A program made the translations under genes and the position numbers. Positions 1 through 7,598 of a stretch of DNA of 15,635 nucleotides are shown piece after piece. Positions within the stretch are counted from its first letter, which is position 1, and every line of letters begins with the position of its first letter. Under the pieces are notes generated by a model that saw nothing but the letters and a program-made list of their open reading frames with translations, was not told the origin of the DNA and made no database searches. The DNA comes from JAWLGJ01 sp041685145 (lineage in GTDB: Bacteria; Pseudomonadota; Alphaproteobacteria; Rhodospirillales; Magnetospirillaceae), in the NCBI GenBank assembly GCA_041685145.1, contig JAWLGJ010000054.1, forward strand, positions 1 through 15,635, read 5' to 3'.

Positions 1-145
1 CGTGAAGGTTCACCGTCTCGCGCTCGATACGGGCCTGGGTGGCGGCAAGCTCGCGCTCCAGCGCCTTGACCTCGTATTTGAGCACGAACAGCCCGATGCC
101 GGCGACGGTGGCCAGGATGGTCCAGAGCAGGGCGCTGCGCATCAT
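1..145 (-). CDS. ftsL: Cell division protein FtsL, N-terminal part (runs off the window)
   Basis: FtsL is a small bitopic inner-membrane protein that joins FtsB and FtsQ in the divisome and helps activate septal peptidoglycan synthesis. The 48 visible codons begin with two Met residues, then a hydrophobic segment (about residues 4-20), then a charged heptad-like stretch (KYEVKALERELAATQARIER) that begins the periplasmic coiled coil expected of the family. The start ATG at 145-143 overlaps the rsmH stop in an ATGA, so the two genes are coupled. Gene order mraZ-rsmH-ftsL is the usual start of the division and cell-wall cluster, and this position carries much of the identification because FtsL sequences are poorly conserved. 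The rest of the gene, and probably ftsI, lie outside the window to the left. Confidence 0.85.
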   Translation of the reverse strand, partial: MMRSALLWTILATVAGIGLFVLKYEVKALERELAATQARIERETVNLH

Positions 146-1101
146 GCCGCGCCTCCCGCCCAGGCCGGGGCGTCGGTGCGTTCGGCGGCGCGCAGGCGGG
201 CCGAGCGGGCGCGTGGATTGGCCGACACCTCGGCGGCGCGCGGGCGCAGCGCCTTGGCGTGCAGCAGGCGGAAGCTGGGGGGCGGACCGGGCGGAGCGGC
301 CGGCATGTGACGCGAGGGACGCGGGGCACCGCCGGCGCGCCGCTTCAGGAAGTCCTTGACGGCGCGGTCCTCCAGCGAGTGGAAGGACACCACCGCCAGA
401 CGGCCGCCGGGGCGCAGCAGGCGTTCGGCCGCCTCCAGGCCGCGATGCAACTCGCCCAGTTCGTCGTTCACGTGGATGCGCAGGGCCTGGAAGGTGCGGG
501 TGGCGGGGTCGATGCCATCGCCCGAGGCCGGCACCACCGCGCGCACCACCGCCGCGAGGCGCCCGGTGGTGGTGATGGGCTCCTCGGCGCGCGCGGCGAC
601 GACGGCGCGGGCGACGCGCCGGGCGCGGCGTTCCTCGCCATAGCGGAAAATGATATCGGCCAGGGCGCGCTCGGGCAGGGTGTTGACGGCGTCGGCGGCG
701 GTGGGGCCCGTCCGCTCCATGCGCATGTCCAGCGGGCCGTCCTGCTGGAAGGAGAAGCCGCGCCCGGCGGCGTCGATCTGCATGGAGGAGACCCCCAGGT
801 CCAGCGCCACGCCGTCGGCGGCGCGCACGCCCTCGGCGGCCAGCAGCCCCTCCATGTCGCCAAAGCGCCCGGCGAGCACGTTCAGCCGGCCGTCATAGCC
901 CTTGGCCAGTTCGCGGCCGCGGGCGACGGCCTCGGGGTCGCGGTCGATGCCCCAGACGCGGCAGTCGGCGGCCTCCAGGATGCCGCGCGCATAGCCGCCG
1001 GCGCCGAAGGTGCCGTCGACATAGGCGCCGCCGTCGCGCGGCGCCAGCGCCGTCAGCACCTCGGCCAGCAGGACCGGAATATGCGGCGCGGCCGGGCTCA
1101 C
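142..1101 (-). CDS. rsmH: 16S rRNA (cytosine(1402)-N(4))-methyltransferase RsmH
   Basis: RsmH (MraW) methylates N4 of C1402 in the decoding centre of 16S rRNA using S-adenosylmethionine. The 319-residue product has the family's usual length. Visible motifs are the SAM-binding YVDGTFGAGGY (residues 27-37), the acidic GIDRD (D53), ALDLGVSSMQID (99-110), RGFSFQQDGPLDMRM (114-128) and, near the C-terminus, VVSFHSLEDRAVK. I chose the GTG at 1101-1099, which starts VSPAAPHIPVLL, the typical N-terminus. It overlaps the mraZ stop in GTGA, pointing to translational coupling. The frame stays open upstream for about 100 more codons, but that stretch lies inside mraZ and has no family similarity. Function is firm; the start is very likely. 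Confidence 0.97.
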   Translation of the reverse strand: MSPAAPHIPVLLAEVLTALAPRDGGAYVDGTFGAGGYARGILEAADCRVWGIDRDPEAVARGRELAKGYDGRLNVLAGRFGDMEGLLAAEGVRAADGVALDLGVSSMQIDAAGRGFSFQQDGPLDMRMERTGPTAADAVNTLPERALADIIFRYGEERRARRVARAVVAARAEEPITTTGRLAAVVRAVVPASGDGIDPATRTFQALRIHVNDELGELHRGLEAAERLLRPGGRLAVVSFHSLEDRAVKDFLKRRAGGAPRPSRHMPAAPPGPPPSFRLLHAKALRPRAAEVSANPRARSARLRAAERTDAPAWAGGAA

Positions 1102-1565
1102 GCGCGGTCCTCCGGCTTGAGGGGCGCGGGCAGGGTAAGGCGCTTCTGCATGGCGCGGCGGCGCACCTCCTCCATATGGGCGCGCTGGCGCTCGGGCTCC
1201 CAGATCTGAAAGGTGCGGCCCTTGCCGACGAAGGCGGCGGCGCCGGCAAGCCCGGCGTGGGCAATGAACTCCTCGGGCAGGACGATGCGGCCGTCGCCGT
1301 CCCAGGGCAGCTCGCGCACCCCGGCGAAGATCAGCGTCGTCATCTCGTCCTGCTCCTCGGAGAAGACGTCGAGGCGGTCGGTGCCCTGCATCAGGGATTC
1401 CATGTGGTCCATCCCGCACCCTTCTATCGCGGGGCCGGTAAAGGAGGGGTAGGCGACCACGCCCGGAAATGACTGCGCGGCAAGACGCGCGCGGAAGGTG
1501 GCGGGGACGGACACCCGGCCCTTCTTGTCGACCTTGTTGACGAATGTGCCGAGGAAGAGCGGCAT
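1098..1565 (-). CDS. mraZ: Transcriptional regulator MraZ
   Basis: MraZ is a DNA-binding protein of the SpoVT/AbrB fold that controls the division/cell-wall operon it heads. The 155-residue product shows two copies of the family hallmark DxxGR: D13-R17 in VNKVDKKGRVSVPATFR, and D89-R93 in WDGDGRIVLP. The segment FSEEQDEMTTLIFA and the end of the second repeat (AAFVGKGRTFQIWEPE) are also typical. I chose ATG 1565-1563 (MPLFLGTF), the usual MraZ start. An upstream in-frame ATG at 1664 would add 33 Arg/Ala-rich residues unlike the family. It ends in a 4-base overlap with rsmH. I saw no clear array of TGGG-type MraZ boxes upstream. Confidence 0.95.
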   Translation of the reverse strand: MPLFLGTFVNKVDKKGRVSVPATFRARLAAQSFPGVVAYPSFTGPAIEGCGMDHMESLMQGTDRLDVFSEEQDEMTTLIFAGVRELPWDGDGRIVLPEEFIAHAGLAGAAAFVGKGRTFQIWEPERQRAHMEEVRRRAMQKRLTLPAPLKPEDRA

Positions 1566-1860
1566 TCTGCGCGCCACCAAACCTGCCAAGCCCCGCTGCC
1601 CCGTCCGCCTCCGGCGCACTGCCATAGCCGCGCCGGCACGAATCGGGTTCTTATGGGATATCATGGTACAAGGTGGGCGTCAACGGAGCAGAGCAGTAAT
1701 GATCCGTGTAGACGCCGAAAAAACACAATGCAGAGACAACGGCCGAAAATAGTTCGTCCGTCAGGGAAAATCCCCATATCGGCCAGGCTGCCACAGCCTT
1801 ATGGCAGGACTGCGTTCACTTTGTGTTCTTGTGAGGGCGGGTGCAATGGCGGCGGGCAAC
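1566..1860. other. Intergenic region between rnpB 3' end and mraZ
   Basis: These roughly 295 bases hold no credible gene. The segment from about 1640 to 1840 is distinctly richer in A+T than its surroundings, as expected for a control region. It holds the candidate mraZ promoter and a small dyad GGGA-AAA-TCCC at 1764-1774 (GGGGATTTTCCC on the coding strand, bases 1775-1764). No convincing rho-independent terminator for rnpB was seen, so read-through from rnpB into mraZ is possible. Confidence 0.5.
1655..1683 (-). promoter_or_regulatory. Candidate sigma-70-type promoter for mraZ operon
   Basis: On the minus strand a -35 TTGACG (1683-1678) is followed 17 bases later by a -10-like TATCCC (1660-1655), about 90 bases upstream of the mraZ start. 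The -35 is good and the -10 is weak. It is the best match seen in the region between rnpB and mraZ. This is prediction by eye only. Confidence 0.4.
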
Positions 1861-2246
<386 letters not shown>

Positions 2247-2250
2247 GCAA

Positions 2251-2279
2251 ACCTAGGCACGACGCCGCCCGGCGGTCAA
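2251..2279 (-). promoter_or_regulatory. Candidate promoter of rnpB
   Basis: On the minus strand, -35 TTGACC (2279-2274), a 17-base spacer and -10 CTAGGT (2256-2251) lie just upstream of the P1 helix. A start 6-8 bases after the -10 would fall at about 2245, which agrees with the 5' end inferred from base pairing. Spacing and position make this one of the more believable promoters in the window. Confidence 0.6.
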
Positions 2280-2280
2280 G

Positions 2281-2300
2281 GCCGCCGCCTCAACGGCGGC
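2281..2300 (-). terminator. Possible hairpin terminator downstream of the amidase gene
   Basis: GCCGCCG and CGGCGGC form a 7-base-pair stem around a 6-base loop, 32 bases past the amidase stop and just upstream of the rnpB -35. There is no T run, so intrinsic termination is doubtful. It may only insulate rnpB. Confidence 0.3.
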
Positions 2301-2331
2301 TGGGCGCGACCGCGCGTGAGCGGATAACGCC

Positions 2332-3048
2332 CTAGGCGCCGGCGCAGAGGGCCACCGCCTCCACGCGCCGCACGGTGTCGCCGTCGAGGCGGCCGTCCAC
2401 CTGTTGCGGCCGCCAGTGGCGCTGGAAGGCGACCACGGCGGCGCGGGTTTCGGCGCACAGGGTGCCGTGGCGGGGCACGCGATAGCCGATGCGGGCCAGC
2501 AGCGCCTGCACCGCCTCGACGGGGCGGTCGTCGCCGTCGGGCGGGTCCGGCCAGTGTGGTGGCCACAGCCCGATGCCGGCGCGCGCCAGCCAGTGCCAGT
2601 CGAACAATTCGCCAGGATCGGCCTTGCGCCCCGGCGCCACGTCGGAATGCCCGACGACGTTGTGGGGCGGGATCGGATGGCGGGCGAGGACGTCGCGCGC
2701 CACCCGGCGCAGCGCCTGCATCTGCGGCCCGCTGAAGGGGCGGTAGCCGAATTCATGGCCGGGATTGACCAGTTCGATGCCGACGGAGCGGCCGTTGACG
2801 TCGTCGGCGCCTCGCCACCAGGCAACCCCGGCGTGCCAGGCGCGGCGGTCCTCGTCCACCAGGCGGTGGACGCGGCCGTTCTCCTCGATCAGGTAATGGG
2901 CGCTGACCTTCGCCGCCGGGTCGCACAGGCGCGCCAGCGCCGCCGCCGCCGTCGGCATTCCGGTGTAGTGCAGCACCAGCATGTCCACCGGCACCCCCGG
3001 CGGGCGCGGCTCGTGGTTGGGCGAGGGCGTTTCCATGCAGTCGATCAC
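2332..3048 (-). CDS. N-acetylmuramoyl-L-alanine amidase (AmiD/AmpD-like, with peptidoglycan-binding domain)
   Basis: This is a zinc amidase (Amidase_2) that cleaves the bond between N-acetylmuramic acid and L-alanine of the stem peptide. The catalytic domain spans about residues 18-150. VLHYTGM carries H27, and GHSDVAPGRKADPG carries H134 and D144; by comparison with AmpD/AmiD these three are the zinc ligands. WHAG (71-74) and VGIEL with E92 are also typical. Residues 180-230 resemble a PG_binding_1 domain. No signal peptide or lipobox is visible, so a cytoplasmic recycling role is possible, although the binding domain resembles periplasmic AmiD. The start is uncertain: I chose GTG 3048 (VIDCMETPSPNH) by family resemblance. 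ATG 3036 and GTG 3087 are alternatives; GTG 3087 has GGGGAGG immediately before it, too close for good spacing. It follows uup by 45 bases, probably in the same transcript. Confidence 0.9.
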   Translation of the reverse strand: MIDCMETPSPNHEPRPPGVPVDMLVLHYTGMPTAAAALARLCDPAAKVSAHYLIEENGRVHRLVDEDRRAWHAGVAWWRGADDVNGRSVGIELVNPGHEFGYRPFSGPQMQALRRVARDVLARHPIPPHNVVGHSDVAPGRKADPGELFDWHWLARAGIGLWPPHWPDPPDGDDRPVEAVQALLARIGYRVPRHGTLCAETRAAVVAFQRHWRPQQVDGRLDGDTVRRVEAVALCAGA

Positions 3049-3093
3049 GCCGCGACGATAGCACGGGCGCGCCGCCGCCGGCACCACCCTCCC

Positions 3094-4893
3094 CTATTCC
3101 GACGCCAGTTCCTCGCGCTTCATTTCCAGTTCCAGCCAGCGGTCCTCGGCCGCCTCCAGGTCGCGGCGCAGTTCCTCCAGCCGCGCGCCCGTGGCCTCAA
3201 AGGCGGCGGGGTCGCGGGCGTAGAGGTCGGGGTCGGCCAGCGTCGCCTCCAGCCGCGCCGCCTCGGCCTGCAATTCCTCCATGCGGCGGGGCAGGCGCTC
3301 CAGGTCGCGCTGCTCGTGATAGCTCAGCTTGGGCTGTTTCCGCCGTGGCTTCTCCCTGGCGGCGTCCTTCTTCTTCGCGGTCGGCGCCTGGCCGGGCGGG
3401 GCACCGCGCTGGCGCAGATAATCGCCATAGCCGCCGGCGTATTCGCCAACCTCGCCGCCGCCCTCGACGGCGATGACGCTGGTGACCAGCCGGTCGAGAA
3501 AGTCGCGGTCGTGGCTGACCAGCAGCAGGGTGCCGTCGTAATCGGCCAAGGCTTCCTGAAGCAGGTCGAGGGTGTCCATGTCCAGATCGTTGGTGGGCTC
3601 GTCCAGCACCAGCAGGTTGCTGGGCCGCGCCAGCAGCCGCGCCAGCAAGAGCCGCGCCCGCTCGCCGCCCGACAGCGCCTTCACCGGCATCAGCGCCTGG
3701 CGTTCCTCGAACAGGAAGTCGCGCAGATAGCCGACCACATGGCGGGGCTTGCCGCGCACCCACACCTGATCGCCGCTGCCGCCGGTCAGGGTGCGCCACA
3801 CCGTCTCGTCGGGGTCCAGGGCCTCGCGGCGCTGGTCGAACCAGGCGATCTCAAGATTGGTGCCCAGGCGCACGGTGCCGGCGTCCGGCTCCATCCGGCC
3901 GATCAGCAGGCGCAACAGCGTCGTCTTTCCGGCGCCGTTGGGTCCAATCACCCCCACCCGGTCGCCGCGCAGGATGCGGGTGGAGAAATCGCGCACCACC
4001 ACGTCGTCGCCGAAGCTCTTGCCCACGCCCCGGGCCTCGATGACCAGCCGACCGCTGGCGGCGCCGGCGTCGGCCTCCAGCTTGAGGGCGCCGCCGGGGC
4101 GCTGGCGTTCGCGCCGCTCCTGGCGCAGTTTCGCCAGGGCGCGCAGCCGGCCCTGGTTGCGCTTGCGCCGCGCCGTCACGCCCCGGTGCAGCCAGCGGGC
4201 CTCGGCGAGCAGCTTCTTGTCCATGCGGGCAAGCTCGGCCTCCTCGGCCGCGTAGACCTCCTCGGACCAGCGGTCGAAATCGGCGAAGCCCTTGGGGTTG
4301 GCGCGCAGGGTGCCGCGGTCCAGCCACCAGGTGCTGCCCGAGACCGCAGCCAGGAAGGCGCGGTCGTGGCTGATGACCACCAGCGCGCCGCGAAAGCCGC
4401 GCAGGCGCTCCTCCAGCCACAGAATCGCCGGCAGGTCGAGATGGTTGGTGGGTTCGTCCAGCAGCAGCACGTCGGGCTCGCCCACCAGCGCCCGCGCCAG
4501 CGCCGCCCGGCGCCCCTGACCGCCCGAGAGGGTGGCGGGATCGGCGGCGGCGTCCAAGCCCAGGCGCTCCAGCACCGCCTCGGCGCGGTGGGTCTCCTCG
4601 CGCTCGGCCGCCGGCAGCCCGGCGGCGACATAGGCGGCCACCGTCTCCCCCTCCAGGCGCGGCTCCTGCTCCAGCCGCGCGACGCGGGCGCCGGGCTGGA
4701 CGAAGACCTCGCCGGAATCGGGCGCCACCTCGCCGGCCATGATCTTCAGCAGGGTCGATTTGCCGCTGCCGTTGCGGCCCACCAGGCACACCTTCTCGCC
4801 CGGCGCCACCGCCGCCTCGACGCCGGTGAACAGCGGGGCGCCGCCAAAGCCGAGGCGAATGTCCTTGAGGGCGATGATCGGGGGCTGGGCCAT
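3094..4893 (-). CDS. uup: ABC-F family ATPase, Uup subgroup
   Basis: ABC-F proteins are soluble twin-ATPase proteins without membrane domains. Uup is linked to ribosome function and to control of transposon excision and branched DNA. The 599-residue product has Walker A at 39-47 (GRNGSGKST), signature LSGGQ at 122-126 and Walker B LLLDEPTNHLD with E147. The second half has GPNGAGKTT at 317-325, LSGGE at 407-411 and LVLDEPTNDLD with E432. The interdomain linker (about 210-265) contains WLHRGVTARRKRNQGRLRAL, characteristic of Uup. A Lys-rich hinge (about 505-525) leads to a C-terminal coiled coil to residue 599, the DNA-binding extension of Uup. The ATG at 4893 is preceded by GGAAAA. All catalytic residues are intact. 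Confidence 0.95.
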   Translation of the reverse strand: MAQPPIIALKDIRLGFGGAPLFTGVEAAVAPGEKVCLVGRNGSGKSTLLKIMAGEVAPDSGEVFVQPGARVARLEQEPRLEGETVAAYVAAGLPAAEREETHRAEAVLERLGLDAAADPATLSGGQGRRAALARALVGEPDVLLLDEPTNHLDLPAILWLEERLRGFRGALVVISHDRAFLAAVSGSTWWLDRGTLRANPKGFADFDRWSEEVYAAEEAELARMDKKLLAEARWLHRGVTARRKRNQGRLRALAKLRQERRERQRPGGALKLEADAGAASGRLVIEARGVGKSFGDDVVVRDFSTRILRGDRVGVIGPNGAGKTTLLRLLIGRMEPDAGTVRLGTNLEIAWFDQRREALDPDETVWRTLTGGSGDQVWVRGKPRHVVGYLRDFLFEERQALMPVKALSGGERARLLLARLLARPSNLLVLDEPTNDLDMDTLDLLQEALADYDGTLLLVSHDRDFLDRLVTSVIAVEGGGEVGEYAGGYGDYLRQRGAPPGQAPTAKKKDAAREKPRRKQPKLSYHEQRDLERLPRRMEELQAEAARLEATLADPDLYARDPAAFEATGARLEELRRDLEAAEDRWLELEMKREELASE

Positions 4894-4922
4894 GTTTTCC
4901 GTCGTGATGAGGACCGGCCAAG

Positions 4923-4951
4923 GGGATGGGGCAAGGATTGGCCGCTGTCAA
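4923..4951 (-). promoter_or_regulatory. Candidate promoter of uup
   Basis: A perfect -35 TTGACA (4951-4946) with a 17-base spacer precedes a poor -10 CATCCC (4928-4923), 30 bases from the uup start on the minus strand. The -10 mismatch keeps confidence modest. Confidence 0.4.
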
Positions 4952-4962
4952 GCCGGGGCGCC

Positions 4963-4991
4963 TTGACGGGGCGGCCGCGCTGCTTTTAACC
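4963..4991 (+). promoter_or_regulatory. Candidate promoter of the prolyl-tRNA editing gene
   Basis: -35 TTGACG (4963-4968), a 17-base spacer and -10 TTAACC (4986-4991) lie 36 bases upstream of the TTG start. It sits back to back with the uup promoter candidate in the 133-base divergent region. Confidence 0.4.
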
Positions 4992-5026
4992 ACACAGGCG
5001 CATAGGCACCGCACGGAGACCGTTCA

Positions 5027-5518
5027 TTGACCGCCACCCCCGAGGAACTGTTCGCGCGCCTGGACGCGTTGGGCATCGCGCACGAAACCCACCGCCACCA
5101 GCCTATCTTCACCGTCGAGGACGGGCACGAGGCCTGGAAGGGCATTCCCGGCGTGCACTGCAAGAATCTGTTCCTCAAGGACGCCAAGAAGGCGCTGTGG
5201 CTGGTGGTGGCGCCGATCGACCGCCAGGTGGACCTGAAAAGGCTGCCGGCGCGCATCGGTTCGGCCCGGCTGTCCTTCGGGCGCGGCGAATTGCTGCGCG
5301 AGGTGCTGGGGGTCGAGCCGGGCTCGGTGACGCCCTTCGCCCTCGTCAACGACCGCGATTGCCGCGTCAGGGTGGTGCTGGACCAGTGGATGACCGAACA
5401 GCCGCTGGTCAACTACCATCCGCTGCGCAACGACATGACCACCACCGTCAGCGCCGGCGGCCTGCTGACCTTCATCCGTGCCTGCGGCCACCGCTGGCAG
5501 GCGGTGGACTTGCGCTGA
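5027..5518 (+). CDS. Prolyl-tRNA deacylase (ProXp-ala/PrdX, YbaK-like editing domain)
   Basis: This is a free-standing homologue of the editing (INS) domain of bacterial prolyl-tRNA synthetase. Family members hydrolyse Ala-tRNA(Pro), a mischarging error, and alphaproteobacteria often rely on such a trans-editing factor because their ProRS lacks the INS domain. The 163-residue product shows PVFTV-like PIFTVEDG (26-33), the conserved PGVHCKNLFLKD (41-52) with the functionally important Lys (K46), LWLVVAP, ARIGSARLSFG and EVLGVEPGSVTPFALVND. The start is a TTG at 5027, supported by GGAG at 5015-5018, 8 bases upstream, and by the typical N-terminus ATPEELFARLDALGI; there is no suitable ATG or GTG. 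Substrate specificity for Ala is inferred from the family. Confidence 0.92.
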   Translation: MTATPEELFARLDALGIAHETHRHQPIFTVEDGHEAWKGIPGVHCKNLFLKDAKKALWLVVAPIDRQVDLKRLPARIGSARLSFGRGELLREVLGVEPGSVTPFALVNDRDCRVRVVLDQWMTEQPLVNYHPLRNDMTTTVSAGGLLTFIRACGHRWQAVDLR

Positions 5519-5567
5519 CCCCCTGCCGATCGAAATTGGCAGAGCCGTTCTCTTTCGGCTGGGCTGA

Positions 5568-5582
5568 AACCCGGCGCGGGTT
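5568..5582 (+). terminator. Small hairpin between the editing gene and the lipoprotein gene
   Basis: AACCCG-GCG-CGGGTT forms a 6-base-pair stem about 50 bases after the upstream stop codon, followed by CTCCTGTTGG rather than a T run. It may be a weak terminator or mRNA end structure. Confidence 0.25.
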
Positions 5583-5621
5583 CTCCTGTTGGTGGGGCGG
5601 ACCAGCCTGTGGGAGGACGCC

Positions 5622-5807
5622 ATGCTTCGTCTGGTGATGCTCGCGGCCGCCGCCGCCTTGCTGGCGGGATGCGCCGGCATGTGGGACGGCGGCTATCAAC
5701 AGACCGCCGCCGTGCCGGCGGACGCCGATTGGGAGAACTATGACGAGAGGGCCGGCAGCCCCATCGCCAACCGGGCTTGGCGCTGGCCGGAATCGCGCAC
5801 GCAATAG
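5622..5807 (+). CDS. Small lipoprotein of unknown function
   Basis: A 61-residue protein with a textbook lipoprotein signal: MLRLVMLAAAAALLAGC, lipobox LAGC with Cys17 as the modified residue. The residue after the Cys is Ala, so outer-membrane sorting is expected if Lol rules apply. The 44-residue mature part is polar, with several Trp and Tyr (MWDGGY, ADWENYDERAG, NRAWRWPES), and has no domain I recognise. ATG 5622 is chosen because GGGAGGA (5611-5617) sits right before it; an upstream GTG in frame at 5589 would put polar residues ahead of the signal. It lies between the editing gene and guaA, with about 100 bases upstream and a separate guaA promoter downstream, so it may be a single-gene unit. 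Confidence 0.75.
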   Translation: MLRLVMLAAAAALLAGCAGMWDGGYQQTAAVPADADWENYDERAGSPIANRAWRWPESRTQ

Positions 5808-5823
5808 GGCCGCGTCCTGCCGC

Positions 5824-5852
5824 TTGAGCGGCGCTGCCTCCGGGGCTACAGT
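5824..5852 (+). promoter_or_regulatory. Candidate promoter of guaA
   Basis: -35 TTGAGC (5824-5829), a 17-base spacer and -10 TACAGT (5847-5852) lie about 28 bases upstream of the guaA start and just after the lipoprotein stop. No purine-type riboswitch or operator was recognised in the short leader. Confidence 0.5.
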
Positions 5853-5879
5853 CGCGCCTTCCAGTCCCGGAGGTTTAAG

Positions 5880-7433
5880 GTGTCGGACCGCGTCCTCATC
5901 GTCGATTTCGGCTCGCAGGTCACCCAGCTCATCGCCCGGCGTGTGCGCGAGAGCGGCGTATATTGCGAGATTCACCCCTTCAACAAGGTCAGCGCCGCAA
6001 GCGTCCGCGCCTTCGCGCCCAAGGGGGTCATCCTCTCGGGCGGGCCGGCCTCGGTGACGCTGGCGGAAAGCCCGCGCGCGCCCCAGGAACTGTTCGAGAT
6101 GGGGCTGCCGGTGCTGGGCATCTGCTACGGCCAGCAGACGATGGTGGCGCAGCTTGGCGGCACCGTCGACGAGCACGAGCACCGCGAGTTCGGCCGCGCC
6201 TTCCTTGATGTCGTCGAGGACTGCGCCCTCTTCGACGGCGTCTGGGCGCGCGGCGCCCGCGAACAGGTGTGGATGAGCCACGGCGACCGCGTCATCGACC
6301 TGCCGGCCGGCTTCCGGGCGGTCGGCACCTCGGAGGGCGCGCCCTTCGCCGCCATTGCCGACGACGCCCGCCGCTTCTACGGCGTCCAGTTCCATCCCGA
6401 GGTCGTGCACACCCCCCACGGCGCCGCGTTGCTCAGGAACTTCACCCACGGCGTCTGCGGCTGCGCCGGCGACTGGACGATGGCCGCCTTCCGCGAGCAG
6501 GAAATCGCCAAGATCCGCGCCCAGGTGGGCGACGGCAGGGTGCTGTGCGGGCTGTCGGGCGGGGTGGATTCGTCGGTTGTCGCGGCGCTGGTGCACGAGG
6601 CCATCGGCGACCAGCTTGTCTGCGTCTTCGTCGACACCGGCTTCATGCGCGCCGGCGAGGCCGAGCAGGTGGTGCGGGTGTTCCGCGACCGCTTCAACAT
6701 CCGCCTGGTGCACCGCGACGCCTCCGACGTCTTCCTGGACAAGATCGCCGCCACCACCGACCCCGAAAAGAAGCGCAAGATCATCGGCGCCACCTTCATC
6801 GACGTCTTCGAGGAGGAGGCCAGGAAGGTCGGCGGCGCCGACTTTCTTGCCCAGGGCACGCTTTACCCGGACGTGATCGAGTCGGTCAGCTTCACCGGCG
6901 GCCCCTCGGTCACCATCAAGAGCCACCACAATGTCGGCGGCCTGCCGGAGCGGATGAACATGGACCTGGTGGAGCCGCTGCGCGAGCTGTTCAAGGACGA
7001 GGTGCGCGCGCTGGGCCGCGAGCTGGGCCTGCCCGAGGAGATGGTCGGCCGCCATCCCTTCCCCGGCCCCGGCCTCGCCATCCGCGTTCCGGGCCAGGAG
7101 ATCACCCGCGAGAAGCTGGACATCCTGCGCAAGGCGGACGCCATCTATCTGGAGGAAATCCGCAACGCCGGCCTTTACGACGCCATCTGGCAGGCCTTCG
7201 CCGTGCTGCTGCCGGTGCGCACCGTCGGCGTGATGGGCGATTCGCGCTCCTACGACTACGCCTGCGCGCTGCGCGCCGTCACCTCCACCGACGGCATGAC
7301 CGCCGATTTCTACCCCTTCCCGCCCGAGTTCCTCGGCCGCGTCGCCAACCGCATCATCAACGAAGTCAAGGGCATAAACCGGGTGACCTTCGACATCACC
7401 AGCAAGCCGCCGGGGACGATTGAGTGGGAGTAA
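5880..7433 (+). CDS. guaA: GMP synthase (glutamine-hydrolysing)
   Basis: GuaA converts XMP to GMP with ATP and glutamine, the last step of de novo guanine nucleotide synthesis in the cytosol. The 517-residue product has the full family architecture. It has an N-terminal class I glutamine amidotransferase with nucleophile C82 in GICYGQQT and triad partners H172 and E174 in FHPEV. It has an ATP pyrophosphatase domain with the P-loop SGGVDSS at 226-232. Its C-terminal dimerisation domain contains HPFPGPGLAIRV and ends in the conserved PGTIEWE. The start is a GTG at 5880 with GGAGG at 5869-5873 (6-base spacing). All catalytic residues are present, and the gene appears to be transcribed alone. Confidence 0.98.
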   Translation: MSDRVLIVDFGSQVTQLIARRVRESGVYCEIHPFNKVSAASVRAFAPKGVILSGGPASVTLAESPRAPQELFEMGLPVLGICYGQQTMVAQLGGTVDEHEHREFGRAFLDVVEDCALFDGVWARGAREQVWMSHGDRVIDLPAGFRAVGTSEGAPFAAIADDARRFYGVQFHPEVVHTPHGAALLRNFTHGVCGCAGDWTMAAFREQEIAKIRAQVGDGRVLCGLSGGVDSSVVAALVHEAIGDQLVCVFVDTGFMRAGEAEQVVRVFRDRFNIRLVHRDASDVFLDKIAATTDPEKKRKIIGATFIDVFEEEARKVGGADFLAQGTLYPDVIESVSFTGGPSVTIKSHHNVGGLPERMNMDLVEPLRELFKDEVRALGRELGLPEEMVGRHPFPGPGLAIRVPGQEITREKLDILRKADAIYLEEIRNAGLYDAIWQAFAVLLPVRTVGVMGDSRSYDYACALRAVTSTDGMTADFYPFPPEFLGRVANRIINEVKGINRVTFDITSKPPGTIEWE

Positions 7434-7468
7434 GGCCGGGGCGGCGCCGCCGCCGGTGAGTCCATCGC

Positions 7469-7486
7469 CCCCGGCGCCGGGGTTTT
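7469..7486 (+). terminator. Probable terminator of guaA
   Basis: The palindrome CCCCGGCGCCGGGG (7469-7482) is followed at once by TTTT, 35 bases after the guaA stop. The T run is short, so efficiency is uncertain. Confidence 0.45.
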
Positions 7487-7598
7487 CCCCCGGGTTGTCT
7501 TGCCGAAAGGGGTGGCTTGTGCTTCCATCGGCGTGGCCGCCGCCCCGCCCGTCCGCGGCGGCGATGGACCTGGGGACGCCGGGGGGAAAGCGACCGCG

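Noticed and set aside
1102..1419. N-terminal extension of the rsmH frame
   Set aside because: It lies inside mraZ in another frame, is Arg/Pro-rich, and the GTGA-coupled start gives the standard protein.
1566..1664. Upstream ATG start for mraZ at 1664
   Set aside because: It adds 33 residues not found in the family, and it lies at or before the probable transcription start.
1764..1775. GGGGATTTTCCC on the coding strand as a MraZ operator
   Set aside because: MraZ sites are arrays of spaced TGGG-type repeats; only one such unit is seen here, about 200 bases from the gene.
2404..4989. An 861-codon plus-strand open frame opposite the amidase and uup
   Set aside because: It is a mirror of strongly conserved genes on the other strand, with no recognisable motifs and a Gln/His/Arg/Ala-biased composition.
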